From Candidatus Rubrimentiphilum sp. (GTDB lineage: Bacteria; Vulcanimicrobiota; Vulcanimicrobiia; Vulcanimicrobiales; Vulcanimicrobiaceae), in contig DASTDE010000004.1 of assembly GCA_035710515.1 (NCBI GenBank), forward strand, positions 529,434 through 593,433: a stretch of 64,000 nucleotides of DNA, given 5' to 3'. Numbering within the stretch: position 1 is the first letter of the stretch; every line of letters starts with the position of its first letter. A program made the translations under genes and the position numbers. The notes under the pieces are model-generated. The model was given only the letters and a program-made list of their open reading frames with translations, was not told where the DNA came from and made no database searches. Positions 8,354 through 17,017 of this stretch are shown here, piece after piece.

Positions 8354-9804
8354 CGGCGCGCGTTGCGCCGTGGGCGGCGTGGCTGCTGCCGCTGGCGGTG
8401 TTCGCCGCCTCGCTGGACGGCGCGGTGAGCTATTGGGATACGGGCGAGTCTCAAGTGGTTCCGTGGATCTTTGGGATCGCGCATCCCACCGGATTTCCGG
8501 TCTTCACGATAGGCGCCGGTATTTTCGCGCACGTCGTTGCCATCGGGCCGGTGGCGTGGCGTATCGCGCTCTTTAGCGCGATCGCCATGAGCGTTGCATC
8601 GTGGGCGGTCTTCCGCATTTTGCGCGAGTTGGATGCGGAAACGTGGATCGCGCTCGGTGCTGCTTGCGTCTTCGCTTTCGGTCAAATTGTTTGGACGCGC
8701 GGTACGCGGGCCGAAGTGCACGCACTTGCCGTCTGTCTTGCGGCGCTCACACTCTACTTCACGGTGCGATGGTACGTCCGTGGCGAGCCGCGCTCGTTCA
8801 TGGCCGGCGCGTTGTGTTGGGGCTTGGGCGTTGCAACGCATCCCGTCGTCGCGTTGTTCGCACCTGCGCTGCTCGTGGTAGTATTCACGCGAATCCGTCA
8901 GCTCAAGCTGCGCGTTTTTGCGGCCGGTCTCGCGGTGCTGATTTGCGGCCTTGCCTGCTACGCGTACCTGCCGGTACGCAGCGCGATGATCACGCAGGCG
9001 CGGCTCGATCCGACCCTGCAACTGGGCGACGCTCCGGGCAAGGCATTTTGGGACATGAATCATCCCGCTTCGTGGGACGGATTCAAACACGAGGTGAGCG
9101 GATCGGAATATGGATCGACCGGCTTTCTGGCAGCGATGGTAAACCCGCGCACATACCATGACGGTGCGCCGCCGTTCTTGGAGCAGCTGTGGCGCGAGTT
9201 CACGCCGTTTGGCATCTTGCTCGCGCTCGGAGGTATCGTCGCACTCGCGCGCCGCGACGCTGCACTTGCGATCGCGCTCTTGCTGGCCGGCACGATTCCG
9301 GCGATCTTCGCTTTCGGTTACACGATCGAAGCCGACATCGCGCGCTATTACTTGATCCCCTGTCTCGTCGTCGCCATCTTTGCGGGCTATGGCGCATCGG
9401 CAATCGCCCGCGCGATGCCTGAGATGCGGACGGCGTGCATCGTCGTGGTGGCGGGCCTCGCGATCGGCTTGTTGCTCATCAACAGGGACACGTTCAATCA
9501 GCGCCACTCGAGCGGCGCGTCGGGTCTTATCGGCACCGTCGTCGCCCACACGCCCGACGATGCGGTGTTGCTCGCGCCCTGGATCGATTCAACCGCACTC
9601 GCATATGCAGCGTACGTCGATCGCTCACTCGGACGGCGCATCGTGGATAGCGCGTGGCTGAGCGACGAAGCCGCGCGCGTACCGGGCTGGATACGGCAAG
9701 GGCGCCACGTGTACGTCGTCGATCAGGTCTACGGATCGGTTCCGGGCTATCGCCTGGTAAAGATTCCGGGCTCGCCCGACGTATACCGGATCGTTAAAGA
9801 ATGA
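8347..9804 (+). CDS. DUF2723-type polytopic membrane protein (possible protein O-mannosyltransferase-like GT-C enzyme)
   Basis: About 485 residues with some ten hydrophobic segments. The N-terminal part AVSYWDTGESQVVPWIFGIAHPTGFPVFTI matches the DUF2723 signature, in which an acidic residue after the first membrane helix is thought to be catalytic. The start is uncertain. No ATG, GTG or TTG lies at the natural place before the first membrane segment: TTG 8197 overlaps the previous gene by 157 bases, and GTG 8398 would cut into the first helix. I place the start at ATT 8347, overlapping the previous stop. Family members transfer sugars from lipid carriers; the substrate here is unknown. Confidence 0.72.
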   Translation: MLAARVAPWAAWLLPLAVFAASLDGAVSYWDTGESQVVPWIFGIAHPTGFPVFTIGAGIFAHVVAIGPVAWRIALFSAIAMSVASWAVFRILRELDAETWIALGAACVFAFGQIVWTRGTRAEVHALAVCLAALTLYFTVRWYVRGEPRSFMAGALCWGLGVATHPVVALFAPALLVVVFTRIRQLKLRVFAAGLAVLICGLACYAYLPVRSAMITQARLDPTLQLGDAPGKAFWDMNHPASWDGFKHEVSGSEYGSTGFLAAMVNPRTYHDGAPPFLEQLWREFTPFGILLALGGIVALARRDAALAIALLLAGTIPAIFAFGYTIEADIARYYLIPCLVVAIFAGYGASAIARAMPEMRTACIVVVAGLAIGLLLINRDTFNQRHSSGASGLIGTVVAHTPDDAVLLAPWIDSTALAYAAYVDRSLGRRIVDSAWLSDEAARVPGWIRQGRHVYVVDQVYGSVPGYRLVKIPGSPDVYRIVKE

Positions 9805-10976
9805 ACCGCCGTTCGATCCTTGCGGGGATGGCGGCCGTGCTGCTCACGCTTATCGCCGGCCATTTCCGATCGACGCCCTATAACAATTATGTGCTGCTCG
9901 CCGCCGCGCTGCTGCACGGCCACACGTGGATCACCTGGCCCGGTGCATATATCGATGCACTCGCCTATAACGGCCAGCACTATGTGATCGAAGGCCCCGT
10001 TCCCGCGCTGCTGCTTCTGCCGTACGTTGCGATTGCGGGAACGGCTGCGAACCAGACGTTGCTGGCGGCCGTGCTGGCCGGAGTTGCGATCGGCGCGGCG
10101 TGGGAACTCGGCGAGCGTTTGGGGATCTCGCGGCGAGCGAACCTGTGGCTCACGATCTTCTTACTCGCCGGTACGGATCTCTTATGGTGCGCCTCGCTCG
10201 GCGACGTGTGGTTCATCGCGCACGTCAGCGCGGTGGCGTTCACGCTGCTGGCGTTAGCGGAACTCTGCGGAAAACGTCGTGGATGGCTGGTTGCGCTCTT
10301 TGCGATCGCCGCGGCCGGGTCGCGTTTTTCGCTGGTGCTGGCGCTTCCGGTCTACGCGGCACTCTTGCTCGCTCGGGATGCGCGCCCGGATGTTTGGCGG
10401 CTCGATCGGGCACGCCTTCGCGCGCCGCTCATAGGGTTTGTGGGCGTTCTCCTTGCCGCGGGCGCGCTCTATGTCGCATATAATCTCTCGCGCTGGGGCA
10501 CGATCGCGGACATCGGCTATGTAACGTGGTACCACCAGGACACCGCGGGCTCGCCGACGGGCTCACCGTTTCAATTACAGTATCTGAAGTATCAGCTCTG
10601 GTCGTTTTTCGTCCAGCATCCGGACTTCGCGTCGACGTTCCCGTGGATCAAGCCGTCGTACTCCGGCATCGCGTTAACGTGGATTTCGCCGGCGCTGATC
10701 TTCGCACTCTGGGCCCGGCGGCCGCGCGCGTTCGTCGTTGCGCTCTGGTCGGCGACGATTCTCGTCGCGATTCCATCGTTCGTCTACTACGTCAACGGCT
10801 TCGCGCAGTACGGAATGCGCCACGCGCTCGACTTCGAGCCGTTTCTCTTTGCGTTGATGGCGCTCGCAGCTCGTGAGAAGATTCCGCTCTGGGTGAAAGC
10901 GCTGATCGTCTATTCGTGCGCGGCTTGTCTCTACGGCGTGTGGTATTGGAACGCAATCTTGCGACCGGGCAACTAA
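9801..10976 (+). CDS. Polytopic membrane protein, GT-C-like
   Basis: A 391-residue integral membrane protein with about nine hydrophobic helices and a likely long extracytoplasmic loop (residues about 235-265). ATG overlaps the stop of the DUF2723 gene by four bases, so the two are probably coupled. An early loop after the first helix (HFRSTPYNNYVLLAAALLHGHTWITWPG) resembles that of GT-C glycosyltransferases, but no conserved DXD or EXD pair is clear. The role is inferred from the neighbour only: assembly or transfer of envelope glycans. Its stop overlaps that of the convergent DUF255 gene by four bases. Confidence 0.65.
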   Translation: MNRRSILAGMAAVLLTLIAGHFRSTPYNNYVLLAAALLHGHTWITWPGAYIDALAYNGQHYVIEGPVPALLLLPYVAIAGTAANQTLLAAVLAGVAIGAAWELGERLGISRRANLWLTIFLLAGTDLLWCASLGDVWFIAHVSAVAFTLLALAELCGKRRGWLVALFAIAAAGSRFSLVLALPVYAALLLARDARPDVWRLDRARLRAPLIGFVGVLLAAGALYVAYNLSRWGTIADIGYVTWYHQDTAGSPTGSPFQLQYLKYQLWSFFVQHPDFASTFPWIKPSYSGIALTWISPALIFALWARRPRAFVVALWSATILVAIPSFVYYVNGFAQYGMRHALDFEPFLFALMALAAREKIPLWVKALIVYSCAACLYGVWYWNAILRPGN

Positions 10977-12739
10977 GCCAGCTGTTCGAAAGCCGTGCGT
11001 AATTCGGCCGTCGTGCGGGCCGGCGAGCCGCAGACGTTTCCACGGCATAAATAAGCGACCGGCGCGGATGCGGAGTCCATTCCGCGGTCTCGCAATGCTT
11101 GCGAGTCGCCCGGCGAGATCGTGCAGACCGTTAGCATCGGATCCGGCAGCGCGCGCGCGGCCTCGCGCAGGTCCGCCGTCTCTCCGGGATCGCCAATCAG
11201 CATCACCGATAATTCGCGACTGAAGTAGCGCCGCAGCGCCCGGGCAAACGGAGCAGCAAACATGCGCATCCCACCGTAGTTCGATGCATACACTTGCAGC
11301 GTACGTTCGGCTACTTGCCTGCGCGGTTCATCGTTGGCAAGCGACGCCAAACGCAAGAAATTTTCGGCCAGTAGCGAGTTATCGGCAAGCGGGCGTTGGC
11401 GGTTCGCGAGGTTACCCAGCTGCTCTTCGATACCCGCGTGATCGTAGAAGCCGCCGTCCGGCGCCGCGAAGCGGCGTTCGATCGCAATGGCCAGTTCGCG
11501 CGCTCGCGTGAAAAAGCGCGGTTCGCCGCCGCACTCGTGCGCATCGAGCAGTGCGCGCAAATACGCCGACTGGTCGGCGAGCAGTCCGCGCACTTGCGGT
11601 TTTCCGCCGGGCTCGACATAGTGAAAGAGCAGGCCATCGTCGTCGCGCATGTGATCGTGCAGTGCGTCGAGGGTGGCCTCGGCCTCGCGCAGCAAGTCGT
11701 CATCGTCGAGCGCGGCGCTCGCCAGCGCGAACGCGCCGGCCATCGCGGCAGTCCAATTCGTGTACGAGGTCCGGTCGACGTACGGCGCCTCGCGTTTGCG
11801 GCGTTGCTCGAGCGGCAACGCAAAATAAGCTTCATCTGCGTCCTGGCTGCCCGCGAAAAAGTGCGTTTTTGAATCGCGGAGCACCGTCCGGACATACCGC
11901 AGCGCGGATTCGAGCGTCGCACGAAAACTGTTGTTTCGAGTCGTGCGCGCCAGTTCGGCGAGGATGCGCAGCAGCGCCGCGTGATCCTCGGTCATCTTCT
12001 CGAAATGCGGAACGCTCCAATCGCGCGTAGTCGAATAACGGAAGAATCCGCCTTCGACGTGATCGTACGTCCCGCCGCCGGCCATCGCGAGCATCGATTT
12101 GGCGACCATCTCGTACAATCGCTCATCGCCGGTGACGCGATACTCTTGCAAGAGAAAATCCAGCACGTCGGTCATTGGGAATTTCGGTTCGCTGCCGAAG
12201 CCGCCGTACTCGGGATCGTAGGTGTCGGCGATCTCTTCGAGCACGCGCGCTATCATCGTCTCGCGCAGCTCGCCCGTGGTTTCGCGGCGTGTCGCCGCTT
12301 CTTTCCGAAGCTCGGCGGCGCGCTCTTCCACGTGCGTACGGTTCTCTTTATAAAATGTGGCGATCTGATCGAGCGCGCCGAGCAGTTGGTCCGGCGGCAT
12401 GTAGGTCGCGCCCGCGAGCAGCTCACCGGCCGGCGCGAGAAACGCCGTGGTCGGCCAGCCGCCTTGGTTGTAACGCGCGTTGACGTCGGGGCGGCGGTCG
12501 TTGTCGACGCGCACCGGAACGAACCGCTCGTTGATGGCTGCGATCACGCGCGGATCCGAATAGCTCGTTTCATCCATGACGTGGCACCAATGGCACCATA
12601 CGGCCGATATTGAAAGCAGAATCGGCTTGTCATCGCGGCGCGCTTCGGAAAACGCGGTCTCTCCCCACGCGCGCCACGCGATTTCGTTCGCGCGGTTGGG
12701 ACGCGGCGAAAAATGAAACTCCGAACTCACTTCACTCAT
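10973..12739 (-). CDS. Thioredoxin-fold DUF255 protein (YyaL/SSP411 family)
   Basis: A 588-residue two-domain protein. The N-terminal thioredoxin-like domain holds the family motif SAVWCHWCHVMDETSY (Cys-X-X-Cys at about residues 49-52), VRVDNDRRPDVNARY and GGWPTTAFLAP. The rest is an (alpha/alpha)6-barrel like those of sugar epimerases and cellulases (GTYDHVEGGFFRYSTTRDWSVPHFEKM). Family members are widespread and poorly characterised. The length is slightly below the usual 650-700. The start overlaps the stop of a small membrane-protein gene upstream by eight bases. Confidence 0.87.
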   Translation of the reverse strand: MSEVSSEFHFSPRPNRANEIAWRAWGETAFSEARRDDKPILLSISAVWCHWCHVMDETSYSDPRVIAAINERFVPVRVDNDRRPDVNARYNQGGWPTTAFLAPAGELLAGATYMPPDQLLGALDQIATFYKENRTHVEERAAELRKEAATRRETTGELRETMIARVLEEIADTYDPEYGGFGSEPKFPMTDVLDFLLQEYRVTGDERLYEMVAKSMLAMAGGGTYDHVEGGFFRYSTTRDWSVPHFEKMTEDHAALLRILAELARTTRNNSFRATLESALRYVRTVLRDSKTHFFAGSQDADEAYFALPLEQRRKREAPYVDRTSYTNWTAAMAGAFALASAALDDDDLLREAEATLDALHDHMRDDDGLLFHYVEPGGKPQVRGLLADQSAYLRALLDAHECGGEPRFFTRARELAIAIERRFAAPDGGFYDHAGIEEQLGNLANRQRPLADNSLLAENFLRLASLANDEPRRQVAERTLQVYASNYGGMRMFAAPFARALRRYFSRELSVMLIGDPGETADLREAARALPDPMLTVCTISPGDSQALRDRGMDSASAPVAYLCRGNVCGSPARTTAELRTAFEQLA

Positions 12740-13010
12740 CTTCCCCCGAAGCGCCGCGCAGGAACGTGGAGCCGTACAAGATCGCGACCAACGCCAGGAC
12801 CGACAACGCCGGGAGGGTCAGCGGCGGCCACATGATCGCGGCCAGCATTGCCACGGCAAGTCCCGCGAAGGCTAGGCAATAGCCTTGATGGGCCCTTGGC
12901 CCCATCCCGTAAACGTGGCCCTCGTAAAAGGTGCGGGTCGCTGCCCGGGAGCGCCACCAGGCCACGCCCGCGAGCACGACCGAGAGTACGAGACCGGACA
13001 CAAGCCACAT
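12732..13010 (-). CDS. Small membrane protein
   Basis: A 92-residue protein from the ATG at 13010. It has three hydrophobic segments (WLVSGLVLSVVLAGVAWW, LAFAGLAVAMLAAIMW, ALSVLALVAILYGSTF) separated by a basic loop. A longer reading frame upstream would run through the promoter area and start of the divergent gene at 13092, so the shorter start is preferred. It overlaps the DUF255 gene by eight bases and is presumably transcribed with it. No family recognised. Confidence 0.55.
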   Translation of the reverse strand: MWLVSGLVLSVVLAGVAWWRSRAATRTFYEGHVYGMGPRAHQGYCLAFAGLAVAMLAAIMWPPLTLPALSVLALVAILYGSTFLRGASGEDE

Positions 13011-13091
13011 AAAGGCGGTTTCGCCCGATATGCTTGCTTGCACTCTGGGTATAACGGGCCCGGCATCTACTCGAAAGGAGCAGTGACTCGT

Positions 13092-13295
13092 ATGGCTGAT
13101 GGACCGGTTGTAGTTAACGACGGTAGCGGAAGCGGCGCGGCTGCCGTAGGCATCGTTATCGTCGTCCTCGTTGCGATCCTGATTGGTATCTTCGTCTGGC
13201 ATCCGTGGTCGGTGACGTCGAGCAGCACGTCGACGAACAACGGCACGACGACGACGACCAACACCACGACTACTGGAGGAGGCACCAAACCCTAA
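13092..13295 (+). CDS. Small membrane protein with Thr/Asn-rich tail
   Basis: A 67-residue protein with one strong membrane helix (AVGIVIVVLVAILIGIFVW, residues about 18-36). A low-complexity tail of Ser, Thr, Asn and Gly follows and probably faces outward. AAGGAG at 13075-13080 precedes the ATG by 11 bases; a GTG at 13083 is too close to it. The TAATG overlap couples it to the next small membrane gene. The function is unknown; the context suggests envelope stress. Confidence 0.62.
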   Translation: MADGPVVVNDGSGSGAAAVGIVIVVLVAILIGIFVWHPWSVTSSSTSTNNGTTTTTNTTTTGGGTKP

Positions 13296-13456
13296 TGGCC
13301 GGTTTATTGTGGACGATTATCGTCATCCTGGTGGTTATTTGGCTGGTTGGATTCTTGCTGGTCCACGTCGGTGGCGGCCTGATCCACCTCATCCTCGTGA
13401 TCGCCGTGATCTTGCTCATCATCAACCTGCTGAGCGGCCGAGGAGCGCGAGTCTAG
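13295..13456 (+). CDS. lmo0937-type small membrane protein
   Basis: A 53-residue protein. LLWTIIVILVVIWLVGFL followed by HVGGGLIHLILVIAVILLII is the two-helix pattern of the lmo0937 family, found in stress regulons of many bacteria. The ATG overlaps the preceding TAA (TAATG), with GGAGGAGG at 13275-13282 upstream. The stop lies 22 bases before ligD. Confidence 0.8.
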   Translation: MAGLLWTIIVILVVIWLVGFLLVHVGGGLIHLILVIAVILLIINLLSGRGARV

Positions 13457-13478
13457 ACTCGCGCACCATATCGGCAGA

Positions 13479-15149
13479 ATGCCGGTAAAAAAGCGAGCCT
13501 CTGGAGCGAGTCGGGTTCGGGAGCCCGGCTCGCTCAAACGTTATCACGCCAAGCGCGACTTTAAAGCGACGCCCGAACCACGCGGTGCGCCGGTTAAGGG
13601 CGGCAAGCGTTTGCGTTTTGTCATTCAGAAGCATCGCGCATCCCGGCTGCATTACGACTTTCGCCTTGAAGCTGACGGCGTTTTAAAGTCGTGGGCCGTT
13701 CCCAAAGGGCCGTCGCTCGATCCGGCCGATAAACGCCTGGCGATGCACGTCGAAGATCACCCGTTCGACTACCGCACGTTCGAAGGCATCATTCCGAAGG
13801 GTCAGTATGGCGCGGGCGAAGTGATCGTGTGGGATGAGGGCACGTATAAACTTGCCGACGGCACCGACCCCGCCGCGGAGATCGGTAAAGGCAAAATAAA
13901 ATTCATTCTCTTCGGGAAAAAACTGCACGGTGAGTTCACGCTCGTGCGGATCAGAGGCCGCGGCGAAGAGGGCGGCGACCCGTGGCTGCTGGTCAAAGAC
14001 AAAGACGAATACGTCAACACTAAATACGATATCGCCAAAGACAACAAATCGGCGAAGACCGGCCGCACCGTCGAATCGTACGCCAACGATCCGCGCGCGC
14101 CGCATTGGGATTCGGGCCGGAAAGCGTCGGGCCGTTTAGCCACCAAGGAAAAAAAAAGCGCTAAACGCGATCCGATTCCGGTCATTCACACGCCGATGCT
14201 GGCCACGCTGGTGGACGAACCGTTCGACGACGACGATTGGCTCTTCGAAATAAAGTGGGACGGCTATCGCGCGATCTGTACCGTGCGCGAGAACGGCAAG
14301 CTCTCACTGGTCTCGCGCAACGGCCTGGATTTTCTAAAACAGTTCCCCGAGCTGGAAGAACTGAGCGGCGCGTGGAAGTCGCTGCCGATCGTCGTTGACG
14401 GCGAGATAGTGAGCCTGGACGAACGCGGGCGGTCGTCGTTTCAGCGCTTGCAGGGCAGCTTCAACCGGCAGCGCCCGAGTGCGCGGTCGCCTGAAGCGAA
14501 GAAATACCCATTGACGTACGTCGCCTTCGACGTGCTGTACGCGGACGGCAAAGATTTGCGCAAGACGCCGCTCGAACGGCGCAAAGGCATTCTGGAGCAG
14601 GTCATCGGCGACACCGGTCTCGTGCTGTATTCAAACCACGTGGCCGGCGACGGGCGCACGTTCTTCGAACAAGCGCAGCGGCAGCAGCTCGAAGGCATCA
14701 TCGGAAAGCGGCGCGACTCGCTGTATCAGGAACGCCGCACGCGCGACTGGGTGAAGATCAAAGCGCAGCTGATGCAAGAGTGCGTGATCGGCGGTTTTAC
14801 CGAACCGCGCGGCAGCCGCAAGGGGTTTGGCGCGCTTCTCGTCGGGCTTTACGATCGCAAGAAACTCTACTATGTCGGCTCCGTCGGGACGGGGTTCAAT
14901 ACGAAGTTGCTGGCTTCGCTCACCGCGCAGCTTAAGAAGACCGAACGCAAAACGTCGCCGTTCGTCAACGACGTCGAGTCTGTTACAAAAGCGCACTTTG
15001 TGGAGCCGAAGCTCGTCGGCGAAGTCCGGTTTACGGAATGGACGCGCGACGGCGTCATGCGCCAGCCGGCGTTTTTGGGTTTGCGCCTCGACAAGAATCC
15101 GAAGGATTGCGTGCGCGAGGTGCCGATCGACACGGACGACGTGACGTAG
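13479..15149 (+). CDS. ligD: DNA ligase D, phosphoesterase and ATP-dependent ligase domains
   Basis: A 556-residue NHEJ ligase. After a basic N-terminus comes the 3'-phosphoesterase domain (residues about 45-160; KHRASRLHYDFRLEADGVL, then MHVEDHPFDYRTFEG and IPKGQYGAGEV). The ligase domain follows, with adenylation lysine Lys259 in FEIKWDGYRA, then VDGEIVSLD, YVAFDVLYADGKDL, GIIGKRRDSLY and an OB-fold ending at TRDGVMRQPAFLGLR. The polymerase domain often fused to LigD is encoded separately by the next gene, whose GTG overlaps this TAG by one base. A Ku gene follows. The system repairs double-strand breaks without a template. Confidence 0.95.
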   Translation: MPVKKRASGASRVREPGSLKRYHAKRDFKATPEPRGAPVKGGKRLRFVIQKHRASRLHYDFRLEADGVLKSWAVPKGPSLDPADKRLAMHVEDHPFDYRTFEGIIPKGQYGAGEVIVWDEGTYKLADGTDPAAEIGKGKIKFILFGKKLHGEFTLVRIRGRGEEGGDPWLLVKDKDEYVNTKYDIAKDNKSAKTGRTVESYANDPRAPHWDSGRKASGRLATKEKKSAKRDPIPVIHTPMLATLVDEPFDDDDWLFEIKWDGYRAICTVRENGKLSLVSRNGLDFLKQFPELEELSGAWKSLPIVVDGEIVSLDERGRSSFQRLQGSFNRQRPSARSPEAKKYPLTYVAFDVLYADGKDLRKTPLERRKGILEQVIGDTGLVLYSNHVAGDGRTFFEQAQRQQLEGIIGKRRDSLYQERRTRDWVKIKAQLMQECVIGGFTEPRGSRKGFGALLVGLYDRKKLYYVGSVGTGFNTKLLASLTAQLKKTERKTSPFVNDVESVTKAHFVEPKLVGEVRFTEWTRDGVMRQPAFLGLRLDKNPKDCVREVPIDTDDVT

Positions 15150-16102
15150 TGGCTTCGCGCACGACGCAGCAGGCGAAGGTCGGCGGTCGCGAACTCACGT
15201 TCTCGAATCTCGAGAAAGTGTTGTTTCCGGACGACGGCTACACCAAGGGCGACCTGATCGCGTATTACCTAAGCGTCGCGAAGTGGCTCTTGCCGCACCT
15301 GAAAGATCGGCCGCTGACGCTGCAGCGCTATCCGGACGGCGTCGACAAGCAGTCGTTTTTTGAAAAGCAGGCGCCACGCTTCACGCCGGAGTGGATCAAG
15401 ACGGTGACGCTTTCGGCCGATCAAGGATCGCGCAAAGTCGCCTACATCTTATGTAACGACGAAGCCACGCTCGCATGGTGCGCGAACCTCGCCGCGATCG
15501 TCCTGCATGTGTGGTATTCGCATCGTCCGACGCTGGAGCACCCGGACTACGCGCTCTTCGATCTCGATCCCACGGAAGGCTGTACGATGAAAACGCTCGC
15601 GACCGTCGCGCTTGAATTTCACGACATGCTCGGCGAGATTGGCCTGAAGCCGCTCGTAAAAACAACGGGCGGCAGCGGATTGCACGTCGTAATACCGCTG
15701 CAGTCCAAGTATTCGTACGACGCGATCAAGCAGTTTGCGGAGATTGTCGCGCGCAAAGTCGCGCACGAGCTGCCGAAGCTGACGACGCTCGAGCGCTCTA
15801 TTGCGAAGCGGCCCAAAGGCACGGTGCTGCTGGACTGGGTGCAGGTCGGACGCGGCAAGACTGTGGTTCCACCCTACGGTGTCCGGGCGCGCGATGGTGC
15901 GCCGGTCTCGATGCCGCTGGCCTGGCCCGAGCTGAAGGCGCTGGGCGCGAAGCGCTCGACCCCCGAGGCCGCCAACGCCCGCTGGACCATCGCCAATGCC
16001 CGCAAGCGCCTGCAGGCCGAAGGCGACCTCTGGGGCGGCAAGGCGTGGAAGGCCGCGGCGCTGGAGCCGGCTCTCAAGAAGGCGCAGCGCGCCTGGGGAT
16101 AG
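15149..16102 (+). CDS. LigD polymerase domain protein (primase-polymerase for end joining)
   Basis: A 317-residue archaeo-eukaryotic-primase-type polymerase. Start GTG 15149, where GGTFS-type motif GRELTFSNLEKVLFPDDGYTKGDLIAYY begins the domain. Catalytic acidic pair is in ALFDLDPTEG; TTGGSGLHVVIPL carries the conserved GXH motif. RPKGTVLLDWVQVGRGKTVVPPYGVRARDGAPVSMPLAWPEL (given in parts in the family) forms the C-terminal half. It is a stand-alone version of the domain, directly coupled to the PE-ligase gene. It fills gaps and adds nucleotides at DNA ends in NHEJ. Confidence 0.93.
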   Translation: MASRTTQQAKVGGRELTFSNLEKVLFPDDGYTKGDLIAYYLSVAKWLLPHLKDRPLTLQRYPDGVDKQSFFEKQAPRFTPEWIKTVTLSADQGSRKVAYILCNDEATLAWCANLAAIVLHVWYSHRPTLEHPDYALFDLDPTEGCTMKTLATVALEFHDMLGEIGLKPLVKTTGGSGLHVVIPLQSKYSYDAIKQFAEIVARKVAHELPKLTTLERSIAKRPKGTVLLDWVQVGRGKTVVPPYGVRARDGAPVSMPLAWPELKALGAKRSTPEAANARWTIANARKRLQAEGDLWGGKAWKAAALEPALKKAQRAWG

Positions 16103-16162
16103 GCCGCCCGGCCCCCGGTCGGGTATACTCAAAGTCGCAGTTATCCACAGGGGGCATCTCTC

Positions 16163-17014
16163 TTGGCACACGCGATCTGGTCGGGGTCTATTAACTTCGG
16201 GCTCGTCACGATTCCGGTCAAACTGTTCACGGCCGTCCGCGCGAACGAGCTGTCGTTCAATTTGCTGCACAAAAAGGACGAAGGCCGGATCCGCTACGAG
16301 CGCATCTGCACCGTCGAAAACAAGCCCGTGCCGTACGACGAGATCGTCAAAGGCTACGAATATGAAAAGGGCGACTACGTCATCCTCACCGACGACGATT
16401 TCAAGAAAGTGAATCCCGAGGCAACGCAAAGCGTCGACATCTTGGAGTTCGTCGAACTCGACAAGATCAACCCGATGTATTTCGACAAGCCCTACTATTT
16501 GGAGCCGACGAAGCAGGGCCGGCACGCGTACGCGCTGCTGCGCGAAGCGCTCGAACGCGCGAACAAGGTTGCGATTGCGCGTGTGGTGATTCGCACCAAG
16601 GAAGCCATTGCGGCCGTCAAACCGTCGGGAGAGGCGCTCGTTCTCGAAATTATGCACTGGGCCGACGAGATGATCGAAGAGTCCACGCTCGATCTGCCGG
16701 GCGATACGAAACTGCCCGAGCCCGAGATGAAGATGGCCAAGATGCTGATCGACGCGATGAGCGTCGACGAGTTCGAGCCGGAAAAATTTACCAACCGGTA
16801 CCACGATGAACTGCTCGCTATGATTGAAGCGCGAGCGGCCGGTAAGGAACTGCCCAAACCGAAGAAGGCGCCGCCGCGCGCGAAAGTCGTCAATCTTATG
16901 GACGTCCTGGCGCAAAGCGTCGAGGCCAGCAAGCAACGCCGCGGCGCGCGCAGCGCCGAAGCCGAGAAACGCGCGGCGCACAAAGCCGCACCGAAGCGGC
17001 GCAAGAGCGCCTAG
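16163..17014 (+). CDS. ku: Ku DNA-end-binding protein
   Basis: A 283-residue bacterial Ku homodimer subunit. The start is TTG 16163, giving AHAIWSGSINFGLVTIPVKLF, the normal N-terminus of the family; GGGGGCATCT upstream is a weak binding site. RIRYERICTVENKPVPYDEIVKGYEY and VDILEFVELDKINPMYFDKPYYLEP are core-domain motifs. A Lys/Arg/Ala-rich tail (residues about 225-283) probably contacts DNA or LigD. The end is only three bases from the convergent MFS gene. Confidence 0.95.
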   Translation: MAHAIWSGSINFGLVTIPVKLFTAVRANELSFNLLHKKDEGRIRYERICTVENKPVPYDEIVKGYEYEKGDYVILTDDDFKKVNPEATQSVDILEFVELDKINPMYFDKPYYLEPTKQGRHAYALLREALERANKVAIARVVIRTKEAIAAVKPSGEALVLEIMHWADEMIEESTLDLPGDTKLPEPEMKMAKMLIDAMSVDEFEPEKFTNRYHDELLAMIEARAAGKELPKPKKAPPRAKVVNLMDVLAQSVEASKQRRGARSAEAEKRAAHKAAPKRRKSA

Positions 17015-17017
17015 TTT

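Noticed and set aside
12732-13202. A 156-residue minus-strand membrane protein
   Set aside because: The N-terminal 64 residues would cover the start and ribosome-binding site of the plus-strand gene at 13092; the inner ATG at 13010 gives a natural membrane protein.
13200-13285. Simple repeat or CRISPR-like array in the ACG/ACC-rich stretch
   Set aside because: It is a Thr/Asn-rich coding tail with irregular triplets; there are no spacers.
16121-16126. GGGTAT upstream of ku, and the same hexamer at 13047-13052, as SigB-type -10 boxes
   Set aside because: No GTTT-like -35 lies at the required 12-15 base distance in either case.
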